The position numbers were made by a program, and so were the translations under genes. A stretch of 64,000 nt of DNA from Paenibacillus sp. SZ31 (lineage in GTDB: Bacteria > Bacillota > Bacilli > Paenibacillales > Paenibacillaceae): assembly GCF_012912005.1 (NCBI RefSeq), contig NZ_JABBEA010000007.1, positions 224,052 to 288,051 of the forward strand, read 5' to 3'. The notes below the pieces were generated by a model, which did no database searches, was not told the DNA's origin, and worked only from the letters and a program-made list of their open reading frames with translations. Below, piece by piece: positions 27,211 through 34,981 of this stretch. Each line of letters begins with the position of its first letter. Position 1 is the stretch's first letter.

Positions 27211-28257
27211 ATGATAACTTCCAACGCAAACCGTAATGTGACATCCGAATTACCTAGGGGCTGTACATTCACCGCTGAAGACTGGCATGTATTATCCCAA
27301 TATTGGTACCCGGTAGCCCAAGCAACCGAAGTAACAGACAAACCCCTGGCTGCTCAATTACTCGATGTGAAGCTGGTTCTTTATCGCAGTAATGATCAGG
27401 TTGTGGTAGCCAAAGATCTTTGTTTTCACCGCGGGGCTCCACTTAGCAAAGGTTGGGTAGAAAATGGTGAGATTGTCTGCCCGTATCACGGTTTCCGTTA
27501 TAATTGTGAAGGAAAATGTACCGCCGTGCCTGCGCACCCAAGCTCCAAAATCTCACCAAAGCTCAAACTCATCGTGTATCCGGCAGTCGAACGTTATGGC
27601 TTAATATGGACCACACTGGCGGGAACGGAAGAACAAATTCCAACCTTTCCTGGATGGGATGATCCGGATTATATCAATATTTTAATACCCAACTTTGATA
27701 TTGCTGGTTCCTCCGGACGACAAATGGAAGGATTCCTGGATGTATCCCATTTTGCCTATGTGCATACGGAAACATTTGGTGACCGAAACAACACAGAAGT
27801 CCCCCAGTACAAAGTGAAACGCGAGGGAAATGAGTTGCTGGCCGAGTATTGGAGTACAGTCAGCAATTATGGCAAAGGGCAAGATCTTGTTGCACCTGAA
27901 GGTTTCCAATGGTTGCGGGAGTTTCGGGTGTTCCCACCCTTTGCGGCTTCTCTGACGGTACATTTCCCAGGAGACGACAAGCTGAATATTCTGAATTGTG
28001 CTTCGCCAATGTCTGCTCGGTACACACGTCTATTCTGTCCAATTACACGCAACTTTGACAAAGATGCTCCCATTGAAGATACCATCAAGTTTAACTTGCA
28101 GGTATTCGAAGAAGATCGCGAGATGGTCGAGTCACAGAAACCGGAGGATCTGCCCCTTGATCTGCATGCCGAGGCCCATATTCCCGCGGACCGTACTTCA
28201 ATTGCCTATCGTCAATTATTAACGGAAATTGGTTTGGGACGAAATTACACATCGTAA
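27211..28257 (+). CDS. Rieske non-heme iron oxygenase, alpha-subunit type
   Basis: 348 aa. The Rieske cluster ligands are Cys71-x-His73 and Cys90-x2-His93. The mononuclear iron site is Asp177, His180 and His185 in GFLDVSHFAYVHTETFG. It is related to phenylpropionate/vanillate-type monooxygenase components that oxidise aromatic or other ring compounds with a separate reductase; no reductase or ferredoxin is nearby. The ATG at 27211 is chosen because AAGGAG is correctly spaced for it; a GTG nine bases earlier overlaps that site. The 340-base gap upstream holds the divergent ECF41 promoter and AT-rich sequence with no other gene. Confidence 0.92.
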   Translation: MITSNANRNVTSELPRGCTFTAEDWHVLSQYWYPVAQATEVTDKPLAAQLLDVKLVLYRSNDQVVVAKDLCFHRGAPLSKGWVENGEIVCPYHGFRYNCEGKCTAVPAHPSSKISPKLKLIVYPAVERYGLIWTTLAGTEEQIPTFPGWDDPDYINILIPNFDIAGSSGRQMEGFLDVSHFAYVHTETFGDRNNTEVPQYKVKREGNELLAEYWSTVSNYGKGQDLVAPEGFQWLREFRVFPPFAASLTVHFPGDDKLNILNCASPMSARYTRLFCPITRNFDKDAPIEDTIKFNLQVFEEDREMVESQKPEDLPLDLHAEAHIPADRTSIAYRQLLTEIGLGRNYTS

Positions 28258-28262
28258 AAAAT

Positions 28263-28297
28263 AAAAAAGAAGCGTTCCGTTGCGGACGCTTCTTTTC
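28263..28297 (+). terminator. Intrinsic terminator of the Rieske oxygenase gene
   Basis: AAGAAGCG(T)TCCG pairs with CGGACGCTTCTT, followed by a T run. Confidence 0.85.
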
Positions 28298-28363
28298 TAT
28301 ATCTAATTTAACTGAAGTACCTAGCGTATATTAGAAAGACCTTGCCCACTAGGCCTTCATACG

Positions 28364-29149
28364 TCATCTTTCCTCTTGATTAGTCGTATTCAAAGGAAGC
28401 TCTCTATAATACGGACAGCCCGGCTCATGAATAATACGCGGGTCCACCCAAGTGCCCCAGTACGGAAGGCGGTTTACATAAGGTTGGATGTTAGGCTGTG
28501 TATTTGGCTGCATGTTTGGTTGTACATGGGGTTGCATGTTTGGCTGTACATTAGGCATTACGTAAGGCTGATGATTGACATTCGGAGCATTGTTAGAGAC
28601 AGGGGCAGTTGACGTCGGACAATCTGCCGGCGGGCCAATAATCACTGTTTTTTGGATAGGAGCCAGCGCTTCTTGAACCTTTTTTTCATCTAGACAGTAC
28701 GTATAAGCCAGAAGTTTTGCAGGTGTAAGACGTAAGGTGTCTGAGCCAAATATCGCTTCAGGAACGGGAGCATCAAAGATCGCCAGTAAGTGCGTATGAT
28801 CTACAGTAGCCACTTCATAGTGCCACCAGCCTTGAGGTACATTAGCTACTTGCCCTGGTGTAATCGGGAAATGAAGCAACTCGTTCGTGAACGGATTAAT
28901 GAGGGACACAACTGCCGAACCGCTAATGCAGTATACCAACTCGCTGGCATTCTGATGCGTGTGAGGCTCAACCACATTGCCTGTGCTAAGAAAAATATCC
29001 AATAAAGAAGTATTGCCCAGTGTGTTTAACTGTTTGATGGAAAGGGAGTTAATATAGTTGTTCTCATCCTTCTTGAATAACGGGTTATTGCTCAAATCAT
29101 AAGTAAATTGGGTGGTTGGTAAAGTGTAATCCATGGTTGAGGTTGCCAA
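28364..29149 (-). CDS. Cupin-domain protein with Gln/Pro/Asn repeat tail
   Basis: 261 aa. The cupin barrel carries VEPHTHQNASELVYCISGSA (motif 1) and PQGWWHYEVA (motif 2), followed by YCLDEKKVQEALAP and VIIGPPADCP, the same C-terminal motifs as the cupin at 12719-13312. It adds a 60-residue tail of short repeats (units such as VQPNMQP, HVQPNMQP, NTQPNIQP) ending in a Tyr/Pro/Trp-rich segment. The repeat tail suggests a surface or spore-coat location, but this is inference. The start is a TTG at 29149 or an ATG 15 bases inside; neither has a strong ribosome binding site. Confidence 0.85.
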   Translation of the reverse strand: MATSTMDYTLPTTQFTYDLSNNPLFKKDENNYINSLSIKQLNTLGNTSLLDIFLSTGNVVEPHTHQNASELVYCISGSAVVSLINPFTNELLHFPITPGQVANVPQGWWHYEVATVDHTHLLAIFDAPVPEAIFGSDTLRLTPAKLLAYTYCLDEKKVQEALAPIQKTVIIGPPADCPTSTAPVSNNAPNVNHQPYVMPNVQPNMQPHVQPNMQPNTQPNIQPYVNRLPYWGTWVDPRIIHEPGCPYYRELPLNTTNQEER

Positions 29150-29300
29150 AATAAAACGCCTGCCCTTCGCTCTCGGTTTAGGTCATAACCTATATGCCAG
29201 CTTATGCCCAGTGCCCAGATGCGTGAGCCCATTTCCGCTATGTTTGCGGCGCATGACAAATATCCCTGACTCGGACATCCCGAGCAGGGCTCATTTGATA

Positions 29301-30350
29301 TTAAGATTCTTCCTCGCCCAAGATGTGCTCCCAACTAATTCCTAATGGAGTACTGTTCAGATTCACATCCAGAAGCCAGGTCATTCGATTCACCATGTCT
29401 GGCGTTTCCTCAATTAAACCATTAGTTACACTCAAATAACGTAGCTTCTTCAGTTGCTCCAGTTCAGGCGGAAGCTCACGAATGCCCGAGTATCCTATAT
29501 CCAGAGTCACCAGTTCGCTCAATTCACCAATCTCGGCTGGAATATGTTTCAGACCAAGATCCGACTGCTCCTTCGGCTTCCACCCGGTAGGAACATGATA
29601 AGAACTACCGCAATAAATTCTAAGCTCTCGAAGTTGTTTCAATTTTCCAATGTCTTGGTGAATACCTTCCAAATCGGCAGTCATAATCTCCAATTCTTCC
29701 AACGTTGTCAGTTCAAAAAGAGCCGGTGGAAGCGTATAAACATCCTGCTCAAAAATCGTCAAGCGTCTCAAGTGCTGTAGTTCCCGAATCCGTTCGGGAA
29801 TCTCTTTCAAGTAATATGAACTAATATTCAGCACATCCGTCTGATGCCTGATTGCATCGTCCAGTAAGCAATGAATGTCCTGATGTCGATCTAATCTAAA
29901 GAACAACCCAGTGATTCGCTCCATTAGCTCAATTGCTTCTTCTTGTGTAATGTGCATGCCATATATATTCTCATGAGCAACAGTGTAGAAGTAGTCACTC
30001 CCGTCCTCTTTTAGAAAACAAAGATCATCCGGCATCGACGGATATAACCAGTCACGAAAGCGAGAAGCTTCCTCCTTAAGAACCTGCCCTGATTCCGGCG
30101 TGCAACGGTATATGTAATAGATTCCCTCTGAGTACATGGCGCCACTTTTCAGCATCATTTCTTCCATCGTACTGTTTTCAATCAGATACGGCTCAAGTCT
30201 CTGTAACACTTTGGCAACTTTTTCAGGTGTAGCTTCTTCAGCATACTTTCTGTCAACTAGCATAAAACGATCCGTCTTTTCGATCAATTCGTCAATCAAC
30301 AGTTCATAGGCAGTTCCTCTTGGATCGGTGTGAAAAGCTACGGCTACCAT
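29301..30350 (-). CDS. Leucine-rich-repeat protein
   Basis: 349 aa, cytoplasmic. The first 170 residues are unassigned (LIDELIEKTDRFMLVDRKYAEE). Residues about 180-340 contain six to seven canonical leucine-rich repeats (for example IPERIRELQHLRRLTIFEQ; LPPELEQLKKLRYLSVTNGL), so a protein-binding curved solenoid is likely. The ATG follows GAGGGGG. Partner unknown. The 29150-29300 gap upstream of the cupin gene shows no further gene. Confidence 0.87.
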   Translation of the reverse strand: MVAVAFHTDPRGTAYELLIDELIEKTDRFMLVDRKYAEEATPEKVAKVLQRLEPYLIENSTMEEMMLKSGAMYSEGIYYIYRCTPESGQVLKEEASRFRDWLYPSMPDDLCFLKEDGSDYFYTVAHENIYGMHITQEEAIELMERITGLFFRLDRHQDIHCLLDDAIRHQTDVLNISSYYLKEIPERIRELQHLRRLTIFEQDVYTLPPALFELTTLEELEIMTADLEGIHQDIGKLKQLRELRIYCGSSYHVPTGWKPKEQSDLGLKHIPAEIGELSELVTLDIGYSGIRELPPELEQLKKLRYLSVTNGLIEETPDMVNRMTWLLDVNLNSTPLGISWEHILGEEES

Positions 30351-30458
30351 AGGTTCCCCCTCATTACTCTATATTCATTAATCTTCAATCTGCTGTATCA
30401 TCTGATTACACTGTGGCATAGGCTGATATCATCAATCCAGTCATTGGAGGCATGTTAC

Positions 30459-30794
30459 ATGGCATACGGCCCTGGTTCAGTGTCATCCCCGCAACCTGCG
30501 GGTTATCCTTACCCTTATTATCCACCACCTCCGCCACCCCCACCGTATCCTTACCCTTATCCGTATCCATACCCGCCCATTGTTCCTTTCCCACTGCCAT
30601 TTCCGATCGGCGGTCCTTGGTGGCATGGTGGTTATCCCGGAGGTGGTTACCCAGGTGGGCACCATGGTCCTTTCCCAGGAGGTGGCTATCCCGGCGGACC
30701 TCACGGAGGTGGACCCGGCGGTCCGGGTGGTCCAGGTGGACACGGAGGACCTCCAGACGGAGGATTTCACGGACATCGTTTCTTTCAGTGGTAA
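30459..30794 (+). CDS. Pro/Tyr- then Gly/His-rich low-complexity protein
   Basis: 111 aa from an ATG with TTGGAGG nine bases upstream. The sequence splits into a Pro/Tyr block (PYPYYPPPPPPPPYPYPYPY), a hydrophobic Pro segment (IVPFPLPFPIGGPWW) and a Gly/His/Pro block (GGYPGGGYPGGHHGPFPGG), ending HGHRFFQW. No cysteine, signal peptide or membrane helix. Such proteins in spore formers are often coat or surface components, but nothing here proves it. The clean ribosome binding site and following terminator support a real gene. Confidence 0.75.
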   Translation: MAYGPGSVSSPQPAGYPYPYYPPPPPPPPYPYPYPYPYPPIVPFPLPFPIGGPWWHGGYPGGGYPGGHHGPFPGGGYPGGPHGGGPGGPGGPGGHGGPPDGGFHGHRFFQW

Positions 30795-30829
30795 TCGAGA
30801 CTTATGCAAAGTTCAGGTTCAGTTCAGAT

Positions 30830-30858
30830 AAAGGAGCTGCTTCGGCAGCTTCTTTGTT
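30830..30858 (+). terminator. Terminator after the Pro/Gly-rich gene
   Basis: AAGGAGCTGC pairs with GCAGCTTCTT around a TTCG tetraloop, followed by TTGTTATT. Confidence 0.75.
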
Positions 30859-30913
30859 ATTGAAGGAATTGTCTTATTTTTTGGTCTCTCGAATCTCGTG
30901 ATCCTGTATTCTC

Positions 30914-31118
30914 TCATCTAACAAGTGATTCAGCCATATAAGTAATTCCCCATAGACATGCTATGACTTCCCGATCCAGTGAAGGCCGTGCAAGTTCTGG
31001 TACGTCCACGAAAAGGCCACAGACTGCCAATAAAATCATTCTCCATCTTGGGATGACTCAGATCATCATAGGAAAAGGAGTGATATTTTAATAAAGTTAC
31101 AGCCTCTTCACGTTCCAT
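30914..31118 (-). pseudogene. Small gene with apparent frameshift, last in the SUKH operon
   Basis: The ATG at 31118 follows AAGGGGTGAAGGA and opens with MEREEAVTLLKYHSFSYDD, then LSHPKMENDFIGSLWPFR. In that frame the protein then loses sense and stops at 30930. Skipping one base near 31007 restores a convincing sequence, DVPELARPSLDREVIACLWG followed by ITYMAESLVR, ending at 30914 (67 aa in total). This segment looks like genuine helical coding sequence of the same small Paenibacillus family. Either the gene carries a +1 insertion or the base is a sequencing error. Function unknown. Confidence 0.6.
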
Positions 31119-31150
31119 TCCTTCACCCCTTTGCAGGTTGTAATACGAAC

Positions 31151-32452
31151 TCACCAGCGCAGAGGTTCTTCTCCACGCCACAACACATACCGCTCCAACT
31201 CACGAAGAGTGCCTGTCCCGATCCCGTACTCGTCCATTTCTTTGGAACGAAGATCGAGCACATGCAGCATGCCACCATAGGTACCGACTGCCAGCTTGGA
31301 CTGCTCTGGCGATACGGCGAGAGAATAGATCGTACTGCCCACAAAATGACGCCATACTTCTTTACCCTCGCCATTCACGCAGTACAAATAACCATATGCA
31401 TCCCCAAGCACCATGCCCGCTTCTAATTCCACTGCTGCATACACTCGTGCATTCTCATCCATGACCGGCCAATCTTCCTTCGTTTCGTTGCCTGCGATTG
31501 ATTCCAGCGGAACCTGTATCGTTACCCCGTTATAGAAATGACATGCGTTAAACCAGACGTTCTGGTTATCACTTGTGAATGCCGCATAATGAGGATAGCT
31601 CGATTCCGGATATAGGGAGTAAGTCTTGCTCAGCTGACGGTCCATCACCATATGATTGCTCCCTTGGCTGCCATAGGCAATCCATCGACCATCACGTGAT
31701 ACAGCTGCATGTCCCATATCTATCTGTGTATCCTCTAGCTCATACTCTTCGATCTCTGCCAGATCGGGATGAAGCAAGGTCACTTGATCTTGCGTTACCA
31801 GATATATCCCGTATCGTGAATGTATAAGTAGTGCACTGTCTTCATCCATAGGTATAAGTCCCTCAAGTGTCCGTTCGGGATGCTCACAGTCCGCAAGTGA
31901 TTCAATCCGAGGTAATGCCGACTGTATCCGGGCTTGAATATCTTCCCATCGATATGTCGCTATCTCCTGTCCTTCCAACTTGCGATCTGGCTGACGAATG
32001 ACACGAATCCCATCCGGTCCTGCAAGCGCAAAGTCAAGTCCATCCGATGAGCAACCTGCAAAAGTATATGGAGAGATCAACTGCCATCCGTGCGGATCCA
32101 TCGTATATATATGACTATTCTCCGTGAAAATCCCCGTATTACATACAATCGTTTCCTCGTTCAGATAACCTACAACTTTGACCGCTTGCATGGAACCCTG
32201 AAACGCCTCGTTCAATGGCCACGTCGCTGCGGGCAGCTCACGTCGAAGCACCTCCACGTCACCATGGAGATTGGCCTGTCTCACCATCTGGAATACTTCA
32301 GTACTCAAGCCGCTTCTAGAGTCTCCCTCCAGCTCGGATTCATCCGGTTGCTCTCCCTGCATACTTCTCCGTACAAATGCATTGACATCCCTTGCATAAC
32401 GCTTGCCTTCATTGCGCCATTGTTCCGCGATGTCTTCTTTTAACCAACTCAT
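31151..32452 (-). CDS. Beta-propeller-like (WD40/PQQ-type) protein of unknown function
   Basis: 433 aa, soluble. After a charged helical start (SWLKEDIAEQWRNEGKRYARD) the protein is repeated beta blades, for example SRDGRWIAYGSQGSNHMV, AVELEAGMVLGDAYGYLYCV, then LAVSPEQSKLAVGTYGGMLH and VLDLRS near the end, the pattern of WD40 or PQQ-like propellers. The ATG follows GGAGGG and the gene lies 21 bases after the SUKH gene in a tight operon. A scaffold or ligand-binding role is likely; no catalytic residues are seen. Confidence 0.83.
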   Translation of the reverse strand: MSWLKEDIAEQWRNEGKRYARDVNAFVRRSMQGEQPDESELEGDSRSGLSTEVFQMVRQANLHGDVEVLRRELPAATWPLNEAFQGSMQAVKVVGYLNEETIVCNTGIFTENSHIYTMDPHGWQLISPYTFAGCSSDGLDFALAGPDGIRVIRQPDRKLEGQEIATYRWEDIQARIQSALPRIESLADCEHPERTLEGLIPMDEDSALLIHSRYGIYLVTQDQVTLLHPDLAEIEEYELEDTQIDMGHAAVSRDGRWIAYGSQGSNHMVMDRQLSKTYSLYPESSYPHYAAFTSDNQNVWFNACHFYNGVTIQVPLESIAGNETKEDWPVMDENARVYAAVELEAGMVLGDAYGYLYCVNGEGKEVWRHFVGSTIYSLAVSPEQSKLAVGTYGGMLHVLDLRSKEMDEYGIGTGTLRELERYVLWRGEEPLRW

Positions 32453-32473
32453 AAGTTTCCCTCCACTCCAGCC

Positions 32474-33208
32474 CTATTCATATGCCGTACAATGATGTGC
32501 TTGCAAAAATAGACTGATTTCGTTATCCGTCGCCTCCTCCGCACCATTCTTTTCTTCATAGAACAGGGCAACTTCTCTTCCAGTCGCATAGTTAAAACGT
32601 AAGTATCCGCCCATCGATACCATAAACAGCTTGCACATGTACTCATTCTCCAACACAGAATCCCACTTAAATTCTGTTTTGCACTTGTTGGCCAGTTCCT
32701 TCATGGAGATTCCCTGTTCCGTCCCTGTAAAATGGTAAAACGTATGCTTCCGCAGCTCATTCCACGGTTCATAGTATAGTGGCGATATCGGTTTATCCTG
32801 ACGGTAGTACCCGCAATAGATCCGGTCCAGTGTTTCGCCAAATTCAGCCTCCGGGCAAGTCCACAAGGTAATATGCTCATCATGACGCGGTAGCCACAAC
32901 AGCCCCTCTACTTCTGGATGAACAGCAAGGAAATCTCCATCCACAGAACTGCCGATCGTAATGCATTGTTCAAGTTGATGCTGACTTATTGGCGAATCGT
33001 CCGTATGTATCCAAAAATCATATTCAACAAAAGGCTTCAGCACTTCCGGGTCCGGTCTCTGCACATTCATCCAACCCGTGTATGTTCCTTCTCCGTAATG
33101 TTCAATCCAGGTAAGGTATGACGAAGGTAGCGAGATGGCATATTGCTGTTCAAATTGATTCAGTTCCTCTGCTGGAACCGGTTTAAGTGCACGGGATACC
33201 ATATACAT
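32474..33208 (-). CDS. SUKH (SMI1/KNR4) family protein
   Basis: 244 aa. The N-terminal 150 residues follow the SUKH pattern: PAEELNQFEQQYAISLPSSYLTWIEHYGEG, residues about 13-42 (helix, LP.sY..wl..yg.G), then the strand CITIGSSVDGDFLAVHP and the turn GLLWLPRHDEH. SUKH proteins often neutralise polymorphic toxins, and others are regulatory. No toxin gene is visible in the operon. The ATG follows GGGAGA. The C-terminal 90 residues (from about 155) are unassigned. Confidence 0.85.
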   Translation of the reverse strand: MYMVSRALKPVPAEELNQFEQQYAISLPSSYLTWIEHYGEGTYTGWMNVQRPDPEVLKPFVEYDFWIHTDDSPISQHQLEQCITIGSSVDGDFLAVHPEVEGLLWLPRHDEHITLWTCPEAEFGETLDRIYCGYYRQDKPISPLYYEPWNELRKHTFYHFTGTEQGISMKELANKCKTEFKWDSVLENEYMCKLFMVSMGGYLRFNYATGREVALFYEEKNGAEEATDNEISLFLQAHHCTAYE

Positions 33209-33253
33209 TTGTCGACATCTCCCATCTCAGTTTGGTTCATTCGTTTTCAGAAT

Positions 33254-33814
33254 CTACGCAAGTTCTTCCTGTACAATTTCAGTCCATACCCCTTTACGAT
33301 TCAGAATGCGAATGGCAAAGGCATCATATCCATCACGTTTGACCTGATCAAAATGCATGCGTTCTCCCGTGATCAGTTCATACATACCACGCTCATCTAC
33401 TTCTTCGCCAAACTCATCATCCCAAGGCACATTGTAGTAGGCCGTCAACTCTACCTCAAAGATATCCTCTCCTTCAACATCCAGATAAGGACGAAGGGGT
33501 CTGTCATGTAGTGCTTCTTCTGAATAGGTCTCACATAACATGGCATCATATCCGTGCTTGGCGGCATCAATGAGCAGATAGCGATCACCCGTGATTGTAT
33601 GCTCGGCATATACAAGAAGCGGTGTCGAATCATGCCAGGCAATCAGATCATCTTCCATCAAGTCACCATAATAATAAATATGGAATTTATCGTGTCCATC
33701 ACTCATTTGAAGTTTGCCTTTCCACTCCACTTCATCGGACTTTATGTCCTCTTCCTTACTTGTTAATCCTTCCAGATACGTAGGTCCGTGTTGCACACCA
33801 TACTCATTCATCAT
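33254..33814 (-). CDS. Unknown acidic protein
   Basis: 186 aa, strongly acidic, soluble, alternating strand and helix predicted (DKFHIYYYGDLMEDDLIAWH; GYDAFAIRILNRKGVWTEI). I do not recognise the family. It might be an immunity-type protein given its small acidic character and the SUKH gene next to it. Its ATG overlaps the stop of the upstream gene (ATGA), with GGAGG just before, so the two are translationally coupled. Confidence 0.78.
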   Translation of the reverse strand: MMNEYGVQHGPTYLEGLTSKEEDIKSDEVEWKGKLQMSDGHDKFHIYYYGDLMEDDLIAWHDSTPLLVYAEHTITGDRYLLIDAAKHGYDAMLCETYSEEALHDRPLRPYLDVEGEDIFEVELTAYYNVPWDDEFGEEVDERGMYELITGERMHFDQVKRDGYDAFAIRILNRKGVWTEIVQEELA

Positions 33815-34464
33815 CTAGCCTCCGATTTGTTCATTCGAATAGTAACTACTTTGTGTTCCTCATCCACCGTCAGTTTCACATCGATGTTTAGCTTGTCGCG
33901 AAATAACGCCGTAATATTGATATAAGGATCGCGCACGGCTTCACCGCCACCTCCATTCGTAGAACGGCTCATTCCCTGATGAATAATGGATTCTACCAGC
34001 TGTTTATCTCCCTTGCCGGTGTTATTGTAGGTGTAGATCACCTGCCCATTCTGATCATACAGATTCAAAACCGTTGTGAAATCGTTGGCGTTCTCATACT
34101 GTCTCTCGGTCTGCACATAGTTGTGATCTGTGCGTTGATAGTTTACAGTACCAGCCAGATACGGATTGTCTCCGCCAGGCTTCACATCATACTCCTGGTA
34201 AGCCAGATTAAACAGGTATTGGATATGATTCATATCAATCCGGTAATAAAACTGACGGTTATCTTCCTCTTTGTCCATCGCTGCAAAACTGTTAATAAGC
34301 GGCCAGGCTTCATAGGACTTCCCATTAACATCAACGGCGAGAGCATAGTCAGATAATACTGTCTCTTTTTGAAATACACCGAATGCCTGTAAAATAAAAT
34401 AAGCCGGAATCATCAACACACCCAGAATGATTGCAAAAATAGTAAGTTTCACGCGTAGTTTCAT
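33811..34464 (-). CDS. Membrane-anchored extracytoplasmic protein of unknown function
   Basis: 217 aa. One N-terminal membrane helix (LTIFAIILGVLMIPAYFILQAF) anchors a polar domain that would face outside (YALAVDVNGKSYEAWPLINS; VVTIRMNKS). No lipobox is present. The ATG follows AAGGAGAG and lies 19 bases after a frameshifted small gene. It overlaps the next gene by four bases. Role unknown. Confidence 0.8.
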   Translation of the reverse strand: MKLRVKLTIFAIILGVLMIPAYFILQAFGVFQKETVLSDYALAVDVNGKSYEAWPLINSFAAMDKEEDNRQFYYRIDMNHIQYLFNLAYQEYDVKPGGDNPYLAGTVNYQRTDHNYVQTERQYENANDFTTVLNLYDQNGQVIYTYNNTGKGDKQLVESIIHQGMSRSTNGGGGEAVRDPYINITALFRDKLNIDVKLTVDEEHKVVTIRMNKSEAR

Positions 34465-34483
34465 GTCTTCTCTCCTTGCGGCT

Positions 34484-34766
34484 TTAACTCTTCATCTTCA
34501 CAGGGTCTTTTCCAGCACGAATTTTGGAAAAACACATTCGGTATGTCGGCTTGGCATGTAATTCAACCTGATTAATGGAACTACCAATGCGGACATTCCA
34601 CATGCGTAGATCGGTGAGACGTCTTCTTCTCGTCTGTGACTTCCACGTTAAACCAACGTTCACCTATTGCACAATAACATTCGAAACACTTCCATCCCAG
34701 TTGACCATTCCGTTGTTCAATCGAAGCGTGCCCACACACCGCGTCAAAATACTCAACATTTACCAA
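34484..34766 (-). pseudogene. Small gene with apparent frameshift, first in the SUKH operon
   Basis: From a TTG at 34766 the minus strand reads VNVEYFDAVCGHASIEQRNG, then QLGWKCFECYCAIGERWFNV and EVTDEKK, and soon hits a stop. If one base is skipped in the repeat GAGAAGAAGA near 34622, reading continues as RLTDLRMWNVRIGSSINQVE followed by LHAKPTYRMCFSKIRAGKD and PVKMKS, stopping at 34484 (93 aa in total). The second part is clearly coding-like and the stop lies just before the ribosome binding site of the next gene. The Cys/His set (C-G-H ... C-x2-C-x-C) suggests a small zinc-binding protein. Either a real frameshift or a sequencing error in a short repeat. Confidence 0.6.
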
Positions 34767-34857
34767 TCGATCTCTCTAAAATTATATGAAACTCCGTTCC
34801 TCAACACAAGAATTGCAGGCAGTTTGTTGGAAATGCTCCTAATACGACATACCCAAG

Positions 34858-34873
34858 TGTGTGCCTCATCACA
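34858..34873 (+). promoter_or_regulatory. FNR/CRP-type box, distal, upstream of nirK
   Basis: TGTGT-N6-TCACA, one mismatch from TGTGA-N6-TCACA. It is centred at 34865.5. A class II promoter would start near 34907, with a possible -10 at 34895-34905 (TAATCT or TATAAC). The rest of the 34767-34981 gap shows no gene. Confidence 0.6.
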
Positions 34874-34945
34874 CCCGTACTTGCCTCAATAACGTAATCT
34901 ATAACTAAATAACTACTGGAATGAAAGAATACCTGCTTTTTATAT

Positions 34946-34961
34946 TGTGAAAAACATCACT
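34946..34961 (+). promoter_or_regulatory. FNR/CRP-type box, proximal to nirK
   Basis: TGTGA-N6-TCACT, one mismatch in the last base. It ends 20 bases before the chosen nirK ATG, too close for ordinary class II activation, so it may repress or serve a second regulator. Confidence 0.65.
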
Positions 34962-34981
34962 TGAGTAAAGGTTGTGTACCT

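Noticed and set aside
28440..28560. Short tandem repeats as a CRISPR-like or minisatellite array
   Set aside because: They lie in frame in the cupin gene and encode the VQPNMQP-type tail; no spacers are present.
30500..30770. Proline/glycine-rich DNA as a repeat element or recombination hotspot
   Set aside because: The bias is explained by codons for Pro, Tyr, Gly and His in one frame with a good ribosome binding site.
34961..34981. TTG at 34961 as the nirK start
   Set aside because: It lies in the last base of an FNR-type box and lacks an upstream ribosome binding site; the ATG at 34982 has AAAGG upstream and leaves the signal peptide intact.
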